Source: Mauremys mutica
Taxonomy: Eukaryota > Chordata > Testudines > Geoemydidae
Direction of reading: 5' to 3'
DNA: 64,000 nt
Assembly: GCF_020497125.1 (NCBI RefSeq)
Contig: NC_059084.1
Coordinates: 30,968,203-31,032,202, forward strand
A program made the position numbers and the translations under genes. The notes under the pieces were generated by a model. It saw only the letters and a list, made by a program, of their open reading frames with translations, did no database searches and was not told the origin of the DNA. Every line of letters begins with the position of its first letter. Position 1 is the stretch's first letter. This document shows, piece after piece, positions 9,611-20,189 of the stretch.

Positions 9611-9734
9611 GTTTGATATACAAAAGAATCTCCATGACTATGCCTGCGCTGTTATTGGCTTTAATAAGGTGGTGACTGCAGTTTGTTCTGAATCCTCACA
9701 CATCCACTATATCTGTAAGAAGACCATGGGATAA
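9611..9734 (+). pseudogene. C-type lectin-like domain, last exon
   Basis: The acceptor TTTCTCACTGCACAG is followed by a phase-2 start that reads FDIQKNLHDYACAVIGF, then VVTAVCSESSHIHYICKKTMG and a TAA stop at 9732-9734. The Cys in YACAV, VCS and YICKK match the last three conserved Cys of a C-type lectin-like domain, and the YICKK block corresponds to the WIC(E/S)K end of KLR/CLEC2 receptors. This exon itself is intact. The gene is called a pseudogene because of the stop in the preceding exon and the missing 5' part. Confidence 0.72.
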
Positions 9735-10130
9735 CTATAGATCCTCAAGATGAGAAAATTGCAGGCACAAGAACATGCCTGGGTTATCCAGATGCCAACA
9801 AGGATATTTCTCTCTATAAACATCCTCAGCACATGTACCCTCATATGCATACAAACACATACTCTTACGCAGGCACTCACAAACCTGTTTTCATCTGATC
9901 ATAAACAGCAATGGCATGATCATCATGTCTGGTTGGACTACACACAGGACAAATTCCAGACCTCTTTTCATGTCACCACAGAGACCAACAGACAAACTTT
10001 CAGTGGGCAAGTGGTCTCTGAACAGATGTTGAAAAAAATGCAAAAAATTAGTAAAACTAAAATCTTCTTGTTAAAAAAAATATAATAAACAATAACAGTG
10101 ATTAACCTTTCAGCTGTCCCTAAGCCGATC
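9735..10130 (+). other. Putative 3' UTR of the lectin-like gene
   Basis: About 350 bp of AT-rich sequence follow the stop codon and reach a canonical AATAAA at 10084-10089. A CR1 fragment follows from about 10131. Confidence 0.45.
10084..10089 (+). promoter_or_regulatory. Poly(A) signal AATAAA
   Basis: Canonical hexamer about 350 bp downstream of the lectin-like stop codon, in an A-rich context. A plausible polyadenylation signal of that gene; a chance match is possible. Confidence 0.4.
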
Positions 10131-10305
10131 AGATAAGGGTAAGGAATGGTGTGCCTAGCCTCTGTTTGTCAGAGGGTGGAGATGGATGGCAGGAGAGAGA
10201 TCACTTGATCATTTCCTGTTAGGTTCACTCCCTCTGGGGCACCTGGCATTGGCCACTGTCGGTAGACAGGATACTGGGCTAGACGGGCCGTTCTTATGTT
10301 CTTAG
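10131..10305 (+). mobile_element. CR1 3' UTR fragment
   Basis: It matches the 3' UTR of the CR1 at 22020-22224, including GGAGATGGATGGCAGGAGAG and GGCCACTGTCGGTAGACAG, and ends in TTCTTATGTTCTTA tail octamers. Strongly 5'-truncated; no coding part. Confidence 0.85.
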
Positions 10306-11847
10306 ATATGGGCAGTCGGATATGGCTATTCACTAACACTGGCAGTCATCACTGGCATGGACATTGAAGGCAAGTGCCGTAGGAGTCCCAGTTCATGGAA
10401 GACAATGGAAGTACCATGATTTACACCAGTTGATCACCTGATACAGAGTTTGAGCAGATGTTCTGAGCGCTCGCACTTCACTGCTTCTCAGATGTCTGGG
10501 ACTTGCTTGGTTCATGGGACCCTAGATTAAATAGTCTCTTACTGAAAGCTTTCAAATAGAGTCATCCTGCATCTAATGTGTTATGGGGCAATCCTGATTT
10601 ACCATAAGTTTGTCCTTCATCTGCAGGATGACAAAAGAGTCCCACATTAATTTCAGAATTCACAACAATGTTGCATCTTTGTGCTTTGATAGTGTATCAC
10701 TACATGATGTTATTTCAGTCAGCAAGATGGGATGCTACCTCATCACTCAGTATCATAACAACTAATTGTGATATAGCCTCTTGGAAGCCAGCATTTGCTT
10801 TTCTGTGCCTTCTCCTTTTCCTGCCAGCAATCTGTATGCTGCAGGGACATGGCTCTTTGGTGGCAGACAAGTCTATTGCAGCCTCCAAAAGTGTTTCAGC
10901 GCCAGCCCTCTCCAAGGTAGCTTAACAGCATTTGACAATGAGCTAACGGTTACCACCACCAGTTCAGGGTCTCTTTAGGTGATGAAGAGGATGAGAAAGA
11001 AATCAGATTAAAAATAAATGGTAAACAGAATATTTACACAGCTAGAATGAAACATTGCAAAAATAACTGCTAGCTAGATTAAAATCAGTTATTAATATTT
11101 GTAATTTACCACTTTGCAGCCATATCAAAAAGTCTGAGTTCTACTCACTAATATTTACAATCTAAAAGGCAGCACACAATCCGAGGAAGGAGACAGGGAT
11201 GGACAAGAGAAAATGTTTTAACATCTATTGGTATTTGCCTTTGTTTTATATTTTAACTTCTTCTTGTTAGCCCTTTTCTATAGCTTTTATCCTTTCCTGT
11301 TTGCTTTTTCTTCTTTAACCTTTACATATATATTTTTATCATTATAATTGTTTATTATTTTTTTTTCAAATACAAATATACCATATGCCAGATTCGTCAT
11401 AATAGACGAAATCAGTAAAGAGGGTTACTATAAAGGAAGGCGAGGAGAAGTGATGTATCTCTCTTCAGGGTCTGCATTAATCAGTGTCTCAAACATGGGC
11501 ATATACTTGCAGCCATTGTCCACTTCAATCTGAGGTTAGTCAGGATCAAGAGGGTGCTCTGCACAATTGGTTTGGTAAGCTGAACTGCCAGACAGACAAA
11601 TACTCAGGAGACCACATGGAGATACTGTCAGTTCTGATGAATATCTCTCTCAGGGACAAGAAAATGTAGATGAAGCACCTATGTGAGCCTTCATGTGGGG
11701 CTCACTGAAAATGAATGCATTTCATTACATTTGCTGGATGTTGTTGTAGGGGGAGGTGAGGATCAGGATGGAGGAAATTACTACAAGCACTAGAGAACCT
11801 AAGGGGACAGGATAATTAAGAGGAATATGTAAGACAAGCTCATAATT
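10306..11847. other. No recognisable gene or repeat
   Basis: AT-rich non-coding sequence. Open frames at 10668-10925 and 11348-11669 show no family signature and no consistent coding pattern. Confidence 0.4.
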
Positions 11848-12771
11848 AGGGCTGTCAATTAATCACAGTTTAACTCATGCGATTAACTCAAAAAATTAAT
11901 CATGATTTAAAAAATTAATCATAGTTTTAATTGCACTGTTAAACAGAATACCAAGTACCATAGTGCAATCTCTTTATCTTGAAAGTGCAATTTACAAATG
12001 TAGATTTTTTTGTTACATAACTGCGCTAAAAAACAAAACAATGTAAAATTTCAGAGCCCACAAGTCCACTCAGTCCTACTTCTTCTTCAGTCAATCACTA
12101 AGAAAAATAAATTCAGTTACATTTATGGGAGATAGTGCTGCCCACTTCTTATTTACAATGTTACCTGAAAGTGAGAAGAGGCCCTCTCATGACACTTTTG
12201 TACCTGGTGTTGCAAGGTATTTACATGCCAGATATGCTAAACATTCGTATGCCCCTTCATACTTGGGCCACCATTCCGGAGGACATGCTTGCATGCTGAT
12301 GACACTCATTAAAAATAATTTATTAATTAAATTTGTGACTGAATTCCTTGGGGGTGAATTGTGTGCCTCCTGCTCTGTGTTTTACCTGCATTCTGCCATA
12401 TATTTCAGGTTATAGCAGTCTTGGATGACGACTCAGCACAGTGTTCATTTTAAGAACATTTTCACTGCAGAGCTGACAAAATGTAAAGAAGATACCAATG
12501 TGAGATTTCTAAAGCTAGCTACAGCACTTGACCCAAGGTTTAAGAATCTGAAGTGCTTTCCAAAATCTGAGAGGGACAAGGTGTGGAGCATGCTTTCAGA
12601 AGTCTTGAAAGAACAACAGAACTTGAACCACCAAAAAAGAAAATCAGCCTTCTGCTGGTGGCATCTGACTCTCATGAGGAAAATGAGCATGTGTCAGTCC
12701 ACACTTCTTTGGATTGTTATCAAGCAGAACCCATCATAGCATGGACATCTGTCCTCTGGAATGGTGGTTGA
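11848..12771 (+). mobile_element. hAT-superfamily DNA transposon remnant
   Basis: The left part has a repetitive ATTAATCA-type block (GGGCTGTCAATTAATCACAG onward) as in a common amniote hAT-related repeat. The right part carries a transposase remnant. The middle is decayed. I cannot fix the terminal inverted repeats. Confidence 0.55.
12425..12771 (+). pseudogene. hAT (ZBED-like) transposase fragment
   Basis: The frame contains LKLATALDPRFKNLKCFPKS, then ERDKVWSMLSEVLKEQ, the region shortly before the C-terminal dimerisation domain of hAT transposases and ZBED-type proteins. The frame then shifts: the continuation (ELEPPKKKISLLLVASDSHE, then DCYQAEPII) is in the frame of 12583-12771 and breaks where the hATC Trp-Trp region should begin. 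It is a partial, frameshifted copy with no catalytic core. Confidence 0.65.
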
Positions 12772-12773
12772 AG

Positions 12774-13438
12774 CATAGAATCATAGAACTGGAAGGGCCG
12801 TAGAGAGAAATAATTGGAGACATACCAATCTCCTGGGACTGGAAGGGACCTTGAAAGGTCATTGAGTCCAGCCCCCTGCCTTCACTAGCAGGACCAGTTA
12901 CTGATTTTTGCTCTAGAGCCCTAAGGGGCCCCTGTCAAGGATTAAACTCACAGCCCTGGGTTTAGTAGGCCAATGCTCGAACCACTGAGCTATCCCTCCC
13001 CCAGGTTCAGCTAGTCCAATCCCCTGCACTCATGGCAGGACTAAGTATTATCTTAACCATTCCTTACAGGTGGTTGTCTAATCTGCTCTTAAAAATCTCC
13101 AATGATGGAGATTCCACAACCTCCTTAGGCAATTTATTCCAGTGCTTAACCACCCTGACAGGAAGTTTTTCCTAACGTCCAACCTAAACCTCCCTTGCTG
13201 CAATTTAAGCCAATTGCTTCTTGTCCTGGCCTCAAAGGTTAAGAAAAACATTTTTTTCTCCATCCTCCTTGAACAACCTTTTACATACTTGAAAACTGTT
13301 ATTATGTCCCCTTTCAGTCTTCTCTTTTCCAGACTAAACAAACCCAATTTTTTAACCTTCGCTTTTCTAGACCTTTAATCATTTTTGTCACTTTCTAGAT
13401 GTCTTCTAGACATTTGTCATTTTCTAGACCTTCTAGAC
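12774..13438 (-). mobile_element. CR1 fragment, 3' part
   Basis: The minus-strand frame at 13347-13078 encodes the CR1 ORF2 C-terminus ([13 protein letters not shown], then KNF and NCLRRLWN). The 3' tail, CATAGAATCATAGAA, lies at 12774-12790. A SINE (12809-13003) sits within the 3' region, and the upstream part continues after the hAT insertion at 14245. This is an older, frameshifted copy. Confidence 0.82.
12809..13003 (-). mobile_element. tRNA-derived SINE with CR1-like tail
   Basis: On the minus strand GGAGGGATAGCTCAGTGG gives a Pol III A-box (TAGCTCAGTGG, 12992-12982) and GAGTTTAATCC (12949-12939) a B-box. The body ends in AGTCCAGCCC-type CR1-related sequence and an ATTGGT-type tail. It looks like the turtle Pol III/SINE family, which borrows the CR1 machinery. 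A second copy is at 47430-47574. Confidence 0.8.
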
Positions 13439-14244
13439 CAGATGTGGGCAAACTATGCCCCCGTGCCCCACATCTGGCCCGCGGGACCATCCTGCCTTGG
13501 CCCCTGAGCTCCCGGATGGAGACCCTAGTTCCTGGCCCCTCCCCTGATATCCCCCCTCCCCTACAGCCACGCCGCCGCATGGACAGCGCTCTGGCCTGCT
13601 GCTCCCACTGGGCAGCATGGAGAGTGCAGCTGACTCTGGCCAGGTGTTGCAGCTGCAAGTTCCTGCTGCTGGTAAGGGGGTGGGGAGTGGGGGAGTTGGG
13701 TAAGGGAATGGAGGGTCCTGGGGGGCAGTCATGGAGGATGGGGTGGTTGGATGGGGCAGAGGTTCTGGGGGGGGTGGTCAGGGGATGGGGAACAGGGAGG
13801 GTTTGGAAGTGGAAGTCCCAGGGGGCCAGTCACGGGGTGGGGATGTGGATAGGGGTCAAGAGAACAGTCAGGGGACAGAGATCAGGAGGGTTGGATAAGG
13901 GGGTGGGATCCCAGGGGGCAGTTAGGGGTGGGGGCTCCTGGGAGGGGGTGGCCAGGGAACAAGAAGCTGAGGGCAGTTGGATGGGGGTGGGAGTCCCGGG
14001 GGGGCTGTCAGGGTACAGGGAGCAGGGGGGTTGGATAGGAGGCGGGGGTCCCAGGAGGGGGCGGTCGGGGACAAGGAGCAGCGGGGGTTGGATGAGTTGG
14101 TTCTGAGGAGAGCAGTCAGGGGGCGGGGGCAGATAGGGGTCAGGCGCCAACTTGTTTGGAGAGGCACAGCCTTCCCTACCCGGCCTTCCATATAGTTGCG
14201 CAACCCCGATGTGGCCCTCGTGCCAAAAAGTTTGCCCACCCCTG
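13439..14244. mobile_element. Non-autonomous hAT element, 806 bp, with 8-bp target duplication
   Basis: The ends are CAGATGTGGGCAAACTATG on the left and, reverse-complemented, CAGGGGTGGGCAAACTTTT on the right: classic hAT terminal inverted repeats. Flanks TTCTAGAC (13431-13438) and TTCTAGAT (14245-14252) are an 8-bp duplication with one change. The interior is a G-rich minisatellite (GGTTGGATGGGGGTGGGAGTC-like units, about 13680-14130). No transposase. It interrupts a CR1 copy. Confidence 0.85.
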
Positions 14245-14885
14245 TTCTAGATGTTTGTCATTTTCTAGATCTTTAATCATTTTTATAGCTTCTTCTCTGG
14301 ACTCGCTTCAATTTGTTCACATCCTTCCTGAAGTGTGGCGCCCAGAACTGGACACACTACTCCAGTTGAGAACTAATCAATGTGGAGTAGTGCAGAAGAA
14401 TTGCTTTTCCCAGAATAATGTTAGCTTCTTTTACAACAGTGTTACATTGTTGACCCATATTTAGCTTGTTGTCCACTATGACCCCCAGATCCCTTTCTGC
14501 AGTACTGCTTCCTAGGCCGTCATTTCCCATTTTGTATGTGTGCAGCTGATTGGTCCTTCCTAAGTGCAGTACTTTTAATTTGTCCTTATTGAATTTCATC
14601 CTATTTACTTAAGACCATTTCTCCAGTTTGTCCAGTATATTTTGAATTGTAATCCTATCCTCCAAAGCACTTGCAACCCTTTTCAGCTTGATATCGTCCA
14701 CAAACTTTATAAGCGTTACTCGCTGTGCCTTTATCTAAATCATTGATGAAGATGTTGAACAGAATCAGACCCGGAACTGATCCCTGCAGGACCCCATTTG
14801 TTATGCCCTTCCAGCATGACTGTGAACCACAAAGTGAAAAAGGCTGAGTAATGTGAAAGGTGTAGATTCTCACATAAACCCACTG
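14245..14885 (-). mobile_element. CR1 fragment, upstream part beyond the hAT insertion
   Basis: Frames at 14599-14357 (KVLHLGRTNQ, STAERDLGVIVDNKLNMGQQC) and 14891-14655 ([20 protein letters not shown]) are the RT and post-RT region of CR1 ORF2, continuing the fragment to the left of 13438. Several frameshifts and stops. The 5' boundary is near 14820-14885. Confidence 0.8.
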
Positions 14886-16954
14886 AGTCATAAGAGTTTG
14901 GTTATATCAATCATTGTTTTGGTTGAATGAAATCTGATGTGAACAGTGTGTTACCTTGAAAGAAGATGAAGAATGTCTGCTTGTGCTAATCAAGCTTGTA
15001 CAATGGATATGCTCACAACTAAAATGTGTACATTTTTTTGATTTTTGTTTTGTGGCTTGCTATAACTTAATCAGTTGTACCATAAAATAAATAGAGCTTA
15101 TGTCAGAGCTAGGATTTTGGCAGAACTATGTTCCTTTCTACTTTTAATGGACATTAATCTTCATGCTGACTGTTTTTCTTGTAGTACATCTTGCCCTTAG
15201 CCATGATTTGATTCATTTGAATCATTCCAAACAAGTAGACGTAAGAACGATGATAGAAGAATGTATTATGACAACAGAAAAGATGTATGTGCTTAGTAGG
15301 GTGACCAGACAGCAAATGTGAAAAACTGGGATGGGATGAATTGGACTGTCCCTATAAAATCCGAACATCTGGTCACCCTAATGTTTAGGGAGTGTTGTGC
15401 ACTGCATTCACCCCAAAATATGTCTAAGCCTGACCACAAACAATACTGAAAAATCTGCAGGGCAAGTTTGGGATTGCTCCAGTCACACAAATTCTCCTTG
15501 GCCTGCTACAGTGAGGTTCTGCGGGGGATTAGAAAAATTAGACAGGAGCACACAATACGGAATGAATACTGAATGGCTTCCCCTCTGGACCCTGCAGAAG
15601 AGGCTCTGTTGACTCCATCAGGGAGTCTGCCACAGCTCAGATTTCCTTAGCAGTTTTGTTGCATCAGCTACTCATTGGCACAATCCTGCTTACCCTTGAT
15701 CATCACAAACTTCCAGACAGGGCTTTCTTACATATGGAGTCCAATAAAATTACCATATGCTCCAGTGGTGAACATGATCTTCTCAGGCTATTTCCTCCAG
15801 CAAATCCTAGTATGATTCCTGTCAGCCACGGAAGCACCCTTCAGCAAACAAAAATGAGGCAATGATAGCATGTCCCCCACTTCTTTTCCTTTTCCTAGTC
15901 CACTGTACACATAGAAAGAATGTTCCTCCTCCTCCACCAGCAGCTTTAATATAAAATCATTTTATTACACTTCACTTTGAATTGCTTTTAGGTTTATTTT
16001 TATTTCCTTAGCAAAAGTAAAAAAATTAACCAGAATTAACCTCTCACATAAACCTAGGGCAGTCATCCCAAGCCTATTCCCCATACTTATTGCTGGGTTC
16101 AGCCTAGCAGGCTCACTAGTGAAATAGAACTCCCTCACTGTCTCCAACTTAGTCTCTTGGGGAAACTTATGTAGTTCCAGATCTTGTGGACCTGGGCCTG
16201 GAGAAAGTGCTCTGTGGCTCATGAGGCTACAGAATGGTTGATGCCAAGATCAGATGAATGGTTCGCTGGAAGGAGCTGGTTGTCATAATGTCTAGAGGCC
16301 TTCTCAGGCACAGATGGCTCTATTGAATGATGATTTACAATTTTACCTTGAGCTTATCACAGAGATTCTGAATGTAACATGGCTCATCTGTGTGTTTCCC
16401 AACTCTGAGACTTCCAGGAAACTGCAGTGCAGTTAATAGGCCCTGTTGGGAGAGAAAGGGCCTGTCCTTTTCATCTCCTTCTCTTGCCTGCTCTGCTCAT
16501 CTTCAGAATGCAGAAGTCCGGCATTGTGGCCTGATTCCTAATCTCCTCTCCCAGGAGGGATTCCCGTCTACAATCAAACTCTGCAGCAAGTCACTGGGAG
16601 CAGAATGCTAACCATTCTCTTTGTCAGCTGATTAACGTCTGACAAATTTCCAAAAGCTGTGAAGCACCCAATAGAGGTAGCTTCCTTGCAGCATCACAGT
16701 ATGGTCTCAGAGTTTGGTGGCACAGACACATTGTCAAGGCAGTGGATGGGCTAGGAGTGGGAACAGGGAGGACAAGAGCAGGACATTCATTTAAAGCTAA
16801 CAATCCATCCAGGGCCAGATGAACAAAATTTCCCATATCGCCTAAGCAGCAAGGAGGTTTGCGGGAAACTCCCACTGATTCACTCTTCAAACCTTAATAG
16901 TCTCTGCACTTAAAATTCACTTAAAAATCCCTGGCCACCATCCCAGGGCACCCA
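14886..16954. other. Mostly unrecognised sequence with one short MITE
   Basis: Apart from the hairpin MITE at 15297-15380 I recognise nothing here. Open frames are short and without family signatures. Confidence 0.4.
15297..15380. mobile_element. Short hairpin MITE
   Basis: TAGGGTGACCAGAC at the left end and TCTGGTCACCCTA at the right end form near-perfect terminal inverted repeats of about 13 bp around an 84-bp element. The family cannot be fixed from the ends alone. Confidence 0.7.
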
Positions 16955-17130
16955 TTCACTACAATGAACATTAAGAGCTTGTAAGGTAACTCCCTCCTCT
17001 TCATGTGCCAGTATATTTATGCCTGTATCTGTAATTTTCACTCCATGCATATGAAGAAGTGGTCTTTTTAATCCACGAAAGTTTATGCCCAAATTAATCT
17101 GTTAGTCTTTAAGGTGCCACCAGACTCCTT
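16955..17130 (+). repeat. Dispersed repeat fragment, class uncertain
   Basis: The stretch with TCCATGCATATGAAGAAGTGG, CCACGAAAGTTTATGCCCAA and GTTAGTCTTTAAGGTGCCACC matches a repeat 3' region that is widespread in amniote genomes. I recognise the pattern but cannot assign the class securely. Confidence 0.5.
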
Positions 17131-17232
17131 GTTGTTTCTGATAACTGAGAGCTAAAGAATATGTTCAGCACAGTTACTACTGGAAGTTGCTCAACGTTAC
17201 TGTTCCTGGAACCATTGTTGGCTGCAGAGCAG

Positions 17233-17396
17233 GGCCGCCCAGAGGATTCCGGGGGCCTGGGGTCTTCGGCGGCGGGGGGCCCCTCTTCGGTGGTAATTTG
17301 GCGGCGGGGGCCCTTCCGTTCCGGGACCCACTGTGCCCCGAAGACCCGCGGCGGGGGGCCCCCTGCCACCAAAGCAGGACCCGCCTCTGAAGTGCA
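17233..17396. mobile_element. GC-rich palindromic MITE-like element
   Basis: GGGGTCTTCGGCGGCGGGG and its partial reverse complement CCCCGAAGACCCGCGGCGGGG flank a GC-rich core. It resembles the palindromic element at 43704-44041. No clear target duplication found. Confidence 0.45.
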
Positions 17397-17399
17397 GCA

Positions 17400-18310
17400 G
17401 GTGTACCGACACATTGCGAAACCCTTGCGTTTTGCTACTAGTTGCAGTTTCTGCCACACAACGTAACCGTCTGGGCTCCTGCTCGGGACTTGCTGCCGCC
17501 TGGTCCATGGGGTTGCGAATCAGGAGGGACAGGGTTTGTGGTCGAAAACACTCACATTCTGCTTCCTCCTGGCTAATGTGCCAAATTGACCTATTGCAGG
17601 GGTCTGGGGGGTTCTGCGTTTTCATTTAATTTTAAATGAAGCTTCTTAAGCATTTTAAAAACCTTATTTTCTTTATATACAACAATAGTTTAGTTATATA
17701 TTATAGCCATAAAAAGAGACCTTCTAAAAATATTAAAATGTATTACTGGCATGCGAAACCTTAAATCAGAGAGACTAAATGAAGACTCGGCACAGCTCTT
17801 CTGAAAGGTTGCCGAACCCTGATCTTTTGGATGCTTGAGGCACGCTCTTTCACTTTTTTGTGTGTGAATATATGAAAAGGGAGGTAAGGTTTGGGGGTAC
17901 AGAGCACTCCCCTGACCCCAAGGTAATAACCAGAGTGGCCCCATTCATTTTTTTTCAATGGCTTCCTCCTTGATTATTTCCAATTACCTGGCTGCCTACG
18001 CACCTGTCACTGGTCCGGGGATGGTTGTGCATGTGTCACTGGTCCAGGGTTGGTTGTGCCCCTGTCACTGGTCCAGGGTTGCAAATCTGGAGGGAAGGGG
18101 TTTGCGGTCGAAAACGCTCACGGTGATAACCAGAATGGCCCCTTTCATTTTTTCCACTGGCTTCCTCCTTGATTATTTCCAATGACTTGGCTCCCCATGC
18201 ACCTGTCACCGGTCCAGGGATGGTTGTGCACCTGTCACTGTTCCGGGGATGGTTGTGCCCCTGTCACTGGTCCGGGGATGGTTGCAAATCTGGAGGGATG
18301 GATTTTGCGG
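17400..18310. repeat. Complex repeat with 29-bp tandem motifs, copy A
   Basis: Shared with 48275-49200. It contains GCGAATCAGGAGGGACAGGG, the GGTAAGGTTTGGGGGTACAG block, and 29-bp tandem repeats CCTGTCACTGGTCCGGGGAT at 18003, 18032, 18061 and again at about 18201, 18230, 18259. A hAT MITE (17597-17821) is inserted. No coding potential; perhaps part of a satellite or a large non-autonomous element. Confidence 0.8.
17597..17821. mobile_element. hAT MITE, 225 bp
   Basis: The element starts CAGGGGTCTGGGG and ends GAAAGGTTGCCGAACCCTG. The flanks ACCTATTG (17589-17596) and ATCTTTTG (17822-17829) agree at 6 of 8 positions. The paralogous site at about 49149-49160 reads ACCTATTGGATG without the element, so it serves as an empty site. 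A second filled copy is at 48473-48697. Confidence 0.82.
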
Positions 18311-19990
18311 TCATTTGACAGATGTACGATTTGTACGAAGGTTTCAAAGCAGCTAAACATGAGAAAGAATTCCACACCATTGGAAAGCAAGTATTCCTCC
18401 TGTTCCCATCCTAAACTTGCTATTCGGATGCACAGCAACAACATGACCGAGATACGCTGTGAAAACAGCTACACATGAGCAATTCATTCCAAATCACTCG
18501 TAGGCACGAATTGCTCCTGGAACCACCCTAAAAATGCTATTCGATTACACTCCTGCCCATTTGGCAGAGTTTCTTTCGTGAAAATTGCTAAAAAGGAGAC
18601 GTTCAGTGCAAAGCACTGCTAGGCAACACTTTCTCCTGGAACCATTTTACAAATGCTATTCGGTTGCATTGCTGGCCATAAGACTAATCTGCGAGTGTGA
18701 AATTTTGCACATATGAGAAATTCATTCAGGTTCATTGCTAGGCACCGATTTATCTGAGAATCGTCTTTCACAAGCCAATAGCATCCCCTGCTGGACATTT
18801 GGTAGAGATGCCTTTCGTGAACATTGCTAAACATGAGCCAGTCATTGTAGCTCACTGATAGGTACGAATTTCTCTTTGAAATAGCCACAAAATTGCATTC
18901 GGTTGCACTGTTAAGCCCTTTGTTAGAGCTCCTTCCGTGAAAATAGCAAAACATGACTCTTTTCCCTACGGACGAGGAAAGTCTAATGGAATCGTCCTCC
19001 TTCTGCAATTCTGATACACTGCTGAGAATTTGGCAGTTATACGTTGTGAAAACAGCGAAACATGAGAAATTCACTGCGGATTATTGGGAAGCACGAATTC
19101 CTCCTGCTCCCATCCAAAAATTGCTATTCGGATGCACAGGAACAACATGACCGAGCTACGCTGTGAAAACAGCTATACCTGAGCAATTTATTCGAAATCA
19201 CTCGTAGGCATGAATTCCTCTTGGAAACACGCTAAATATGCTATTTGGTTCCACTGCTGTCTATTTGGAAGAGCTCCGTTTGTGAAAATTCCTAAAAAGG
19301 AGACGTTCAGTGCAAACAACTGCTAGGCAACACTTTCTCCTAGACTCATCTTACAAATGCTATTCAGATGCACTGCTGTCAATTTGACAGATGTACGATT
19401 TGTATGAAGGTTTCAAAGCAGCTAAACATGAGAAAGAATTCCACACCATTGGAAAGCAAGTATTCCTCCTGTTCCCATCCTAAACTTGCTGTTCGGATGC
19501 ACAGCAACAACATGACCGAGCTACGCTGTGAAAACAGCTATACCTGAGCAATTCATTCGAAATCACTCGTAGGCATGAATTCCTCTTGGAAACACGCTAA
19601 ATATGCTATTCGATTACACTCCTGCCCATTTGGCAGAGATCCGTTTGTGAAAATAGCTAAACATCAGAAATTCAGTCAAAATGTAAGCTAGGCACTTGAA
19701 AAGAGCTAATGAAGAATAATTAAGCCCACATCAGTGCTAGACACGACATTCCCCTTGAACCAACCTCCAATTGCTATTCGAAACCACTGGTGGCTATTTG
19801 GCAGAGTTCCTTTCGTGAAAATTGCTAAAAAGGAGACGTTCAGTGCAAAGCACTGCTAGGCAACACTTTCTCCTGGAACCATTTTACAAATGCTATTCGG
19901 TTGCATTGCTGGCCATAAGACTAATCTGCGTGTGTGAAAATGGAAAATATGAGAAATTCGTTCAGGATCATTGCTAGGCACCGATTTATC
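18311..19990. repeat. Satellite array, about 118-bp monomer, higher-order structure
   Basis: Diverged tandem monomers share TGCTATTCGG, GTGAAAA(C/T)AGCTAAACATGAG and CACTGCTAGGCACGAATT-type blocks spaced about 113-130 bp apart. A long block starting GACAGATGTACGATTTG recurs at 18318 and 19387, about nine monomers apart, showing a higher-order repeat. No coding signal. Confidence 0.85.
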
Positions 19991-20189
19991 TCAGGGTACG
20001 TCTACACTACGGGATTATTCCGAATTTACATAAACCGGTTTAGTAAAACAGATTGTATAAAATTGATTGTGCGCGGCCACACTAAACACATTAAATCGGT
20101 GGTGTGCGTCCACGGTCCGAGGCTAGCGTCGATTTCGGAAGCGTTGCACTGTGGGTAGCTATCCCATAGCTATCCCATAGTTCCCGCAG
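19991..20189. mobile_element. DNA-transposon end, truncated
   Basis: CAGGGTACGTCTACACTACGGG marks a terminal repeat of a common turtle DNA element; the interior (CCACACTAAACACATTAAATC, GCACTGTGGGTAGCTATCCC) continues to the CR1 at about 20190. The other end is missing. Superfamily uncertain. Confidence 0.5.

Noticed and set aside
13399..14106. 235-codon Gly/Trp-rich open frame
   Set aside because: It lies in the G-rich minisatellite of the hAT element and reads through its terminus into CR1 sequence.
18003..18290. Regular 29-bp repeats resembling a CRISPR array
   Set aside because: The units are directly adjacent without unique spacers, in a vertebrate repeat context.
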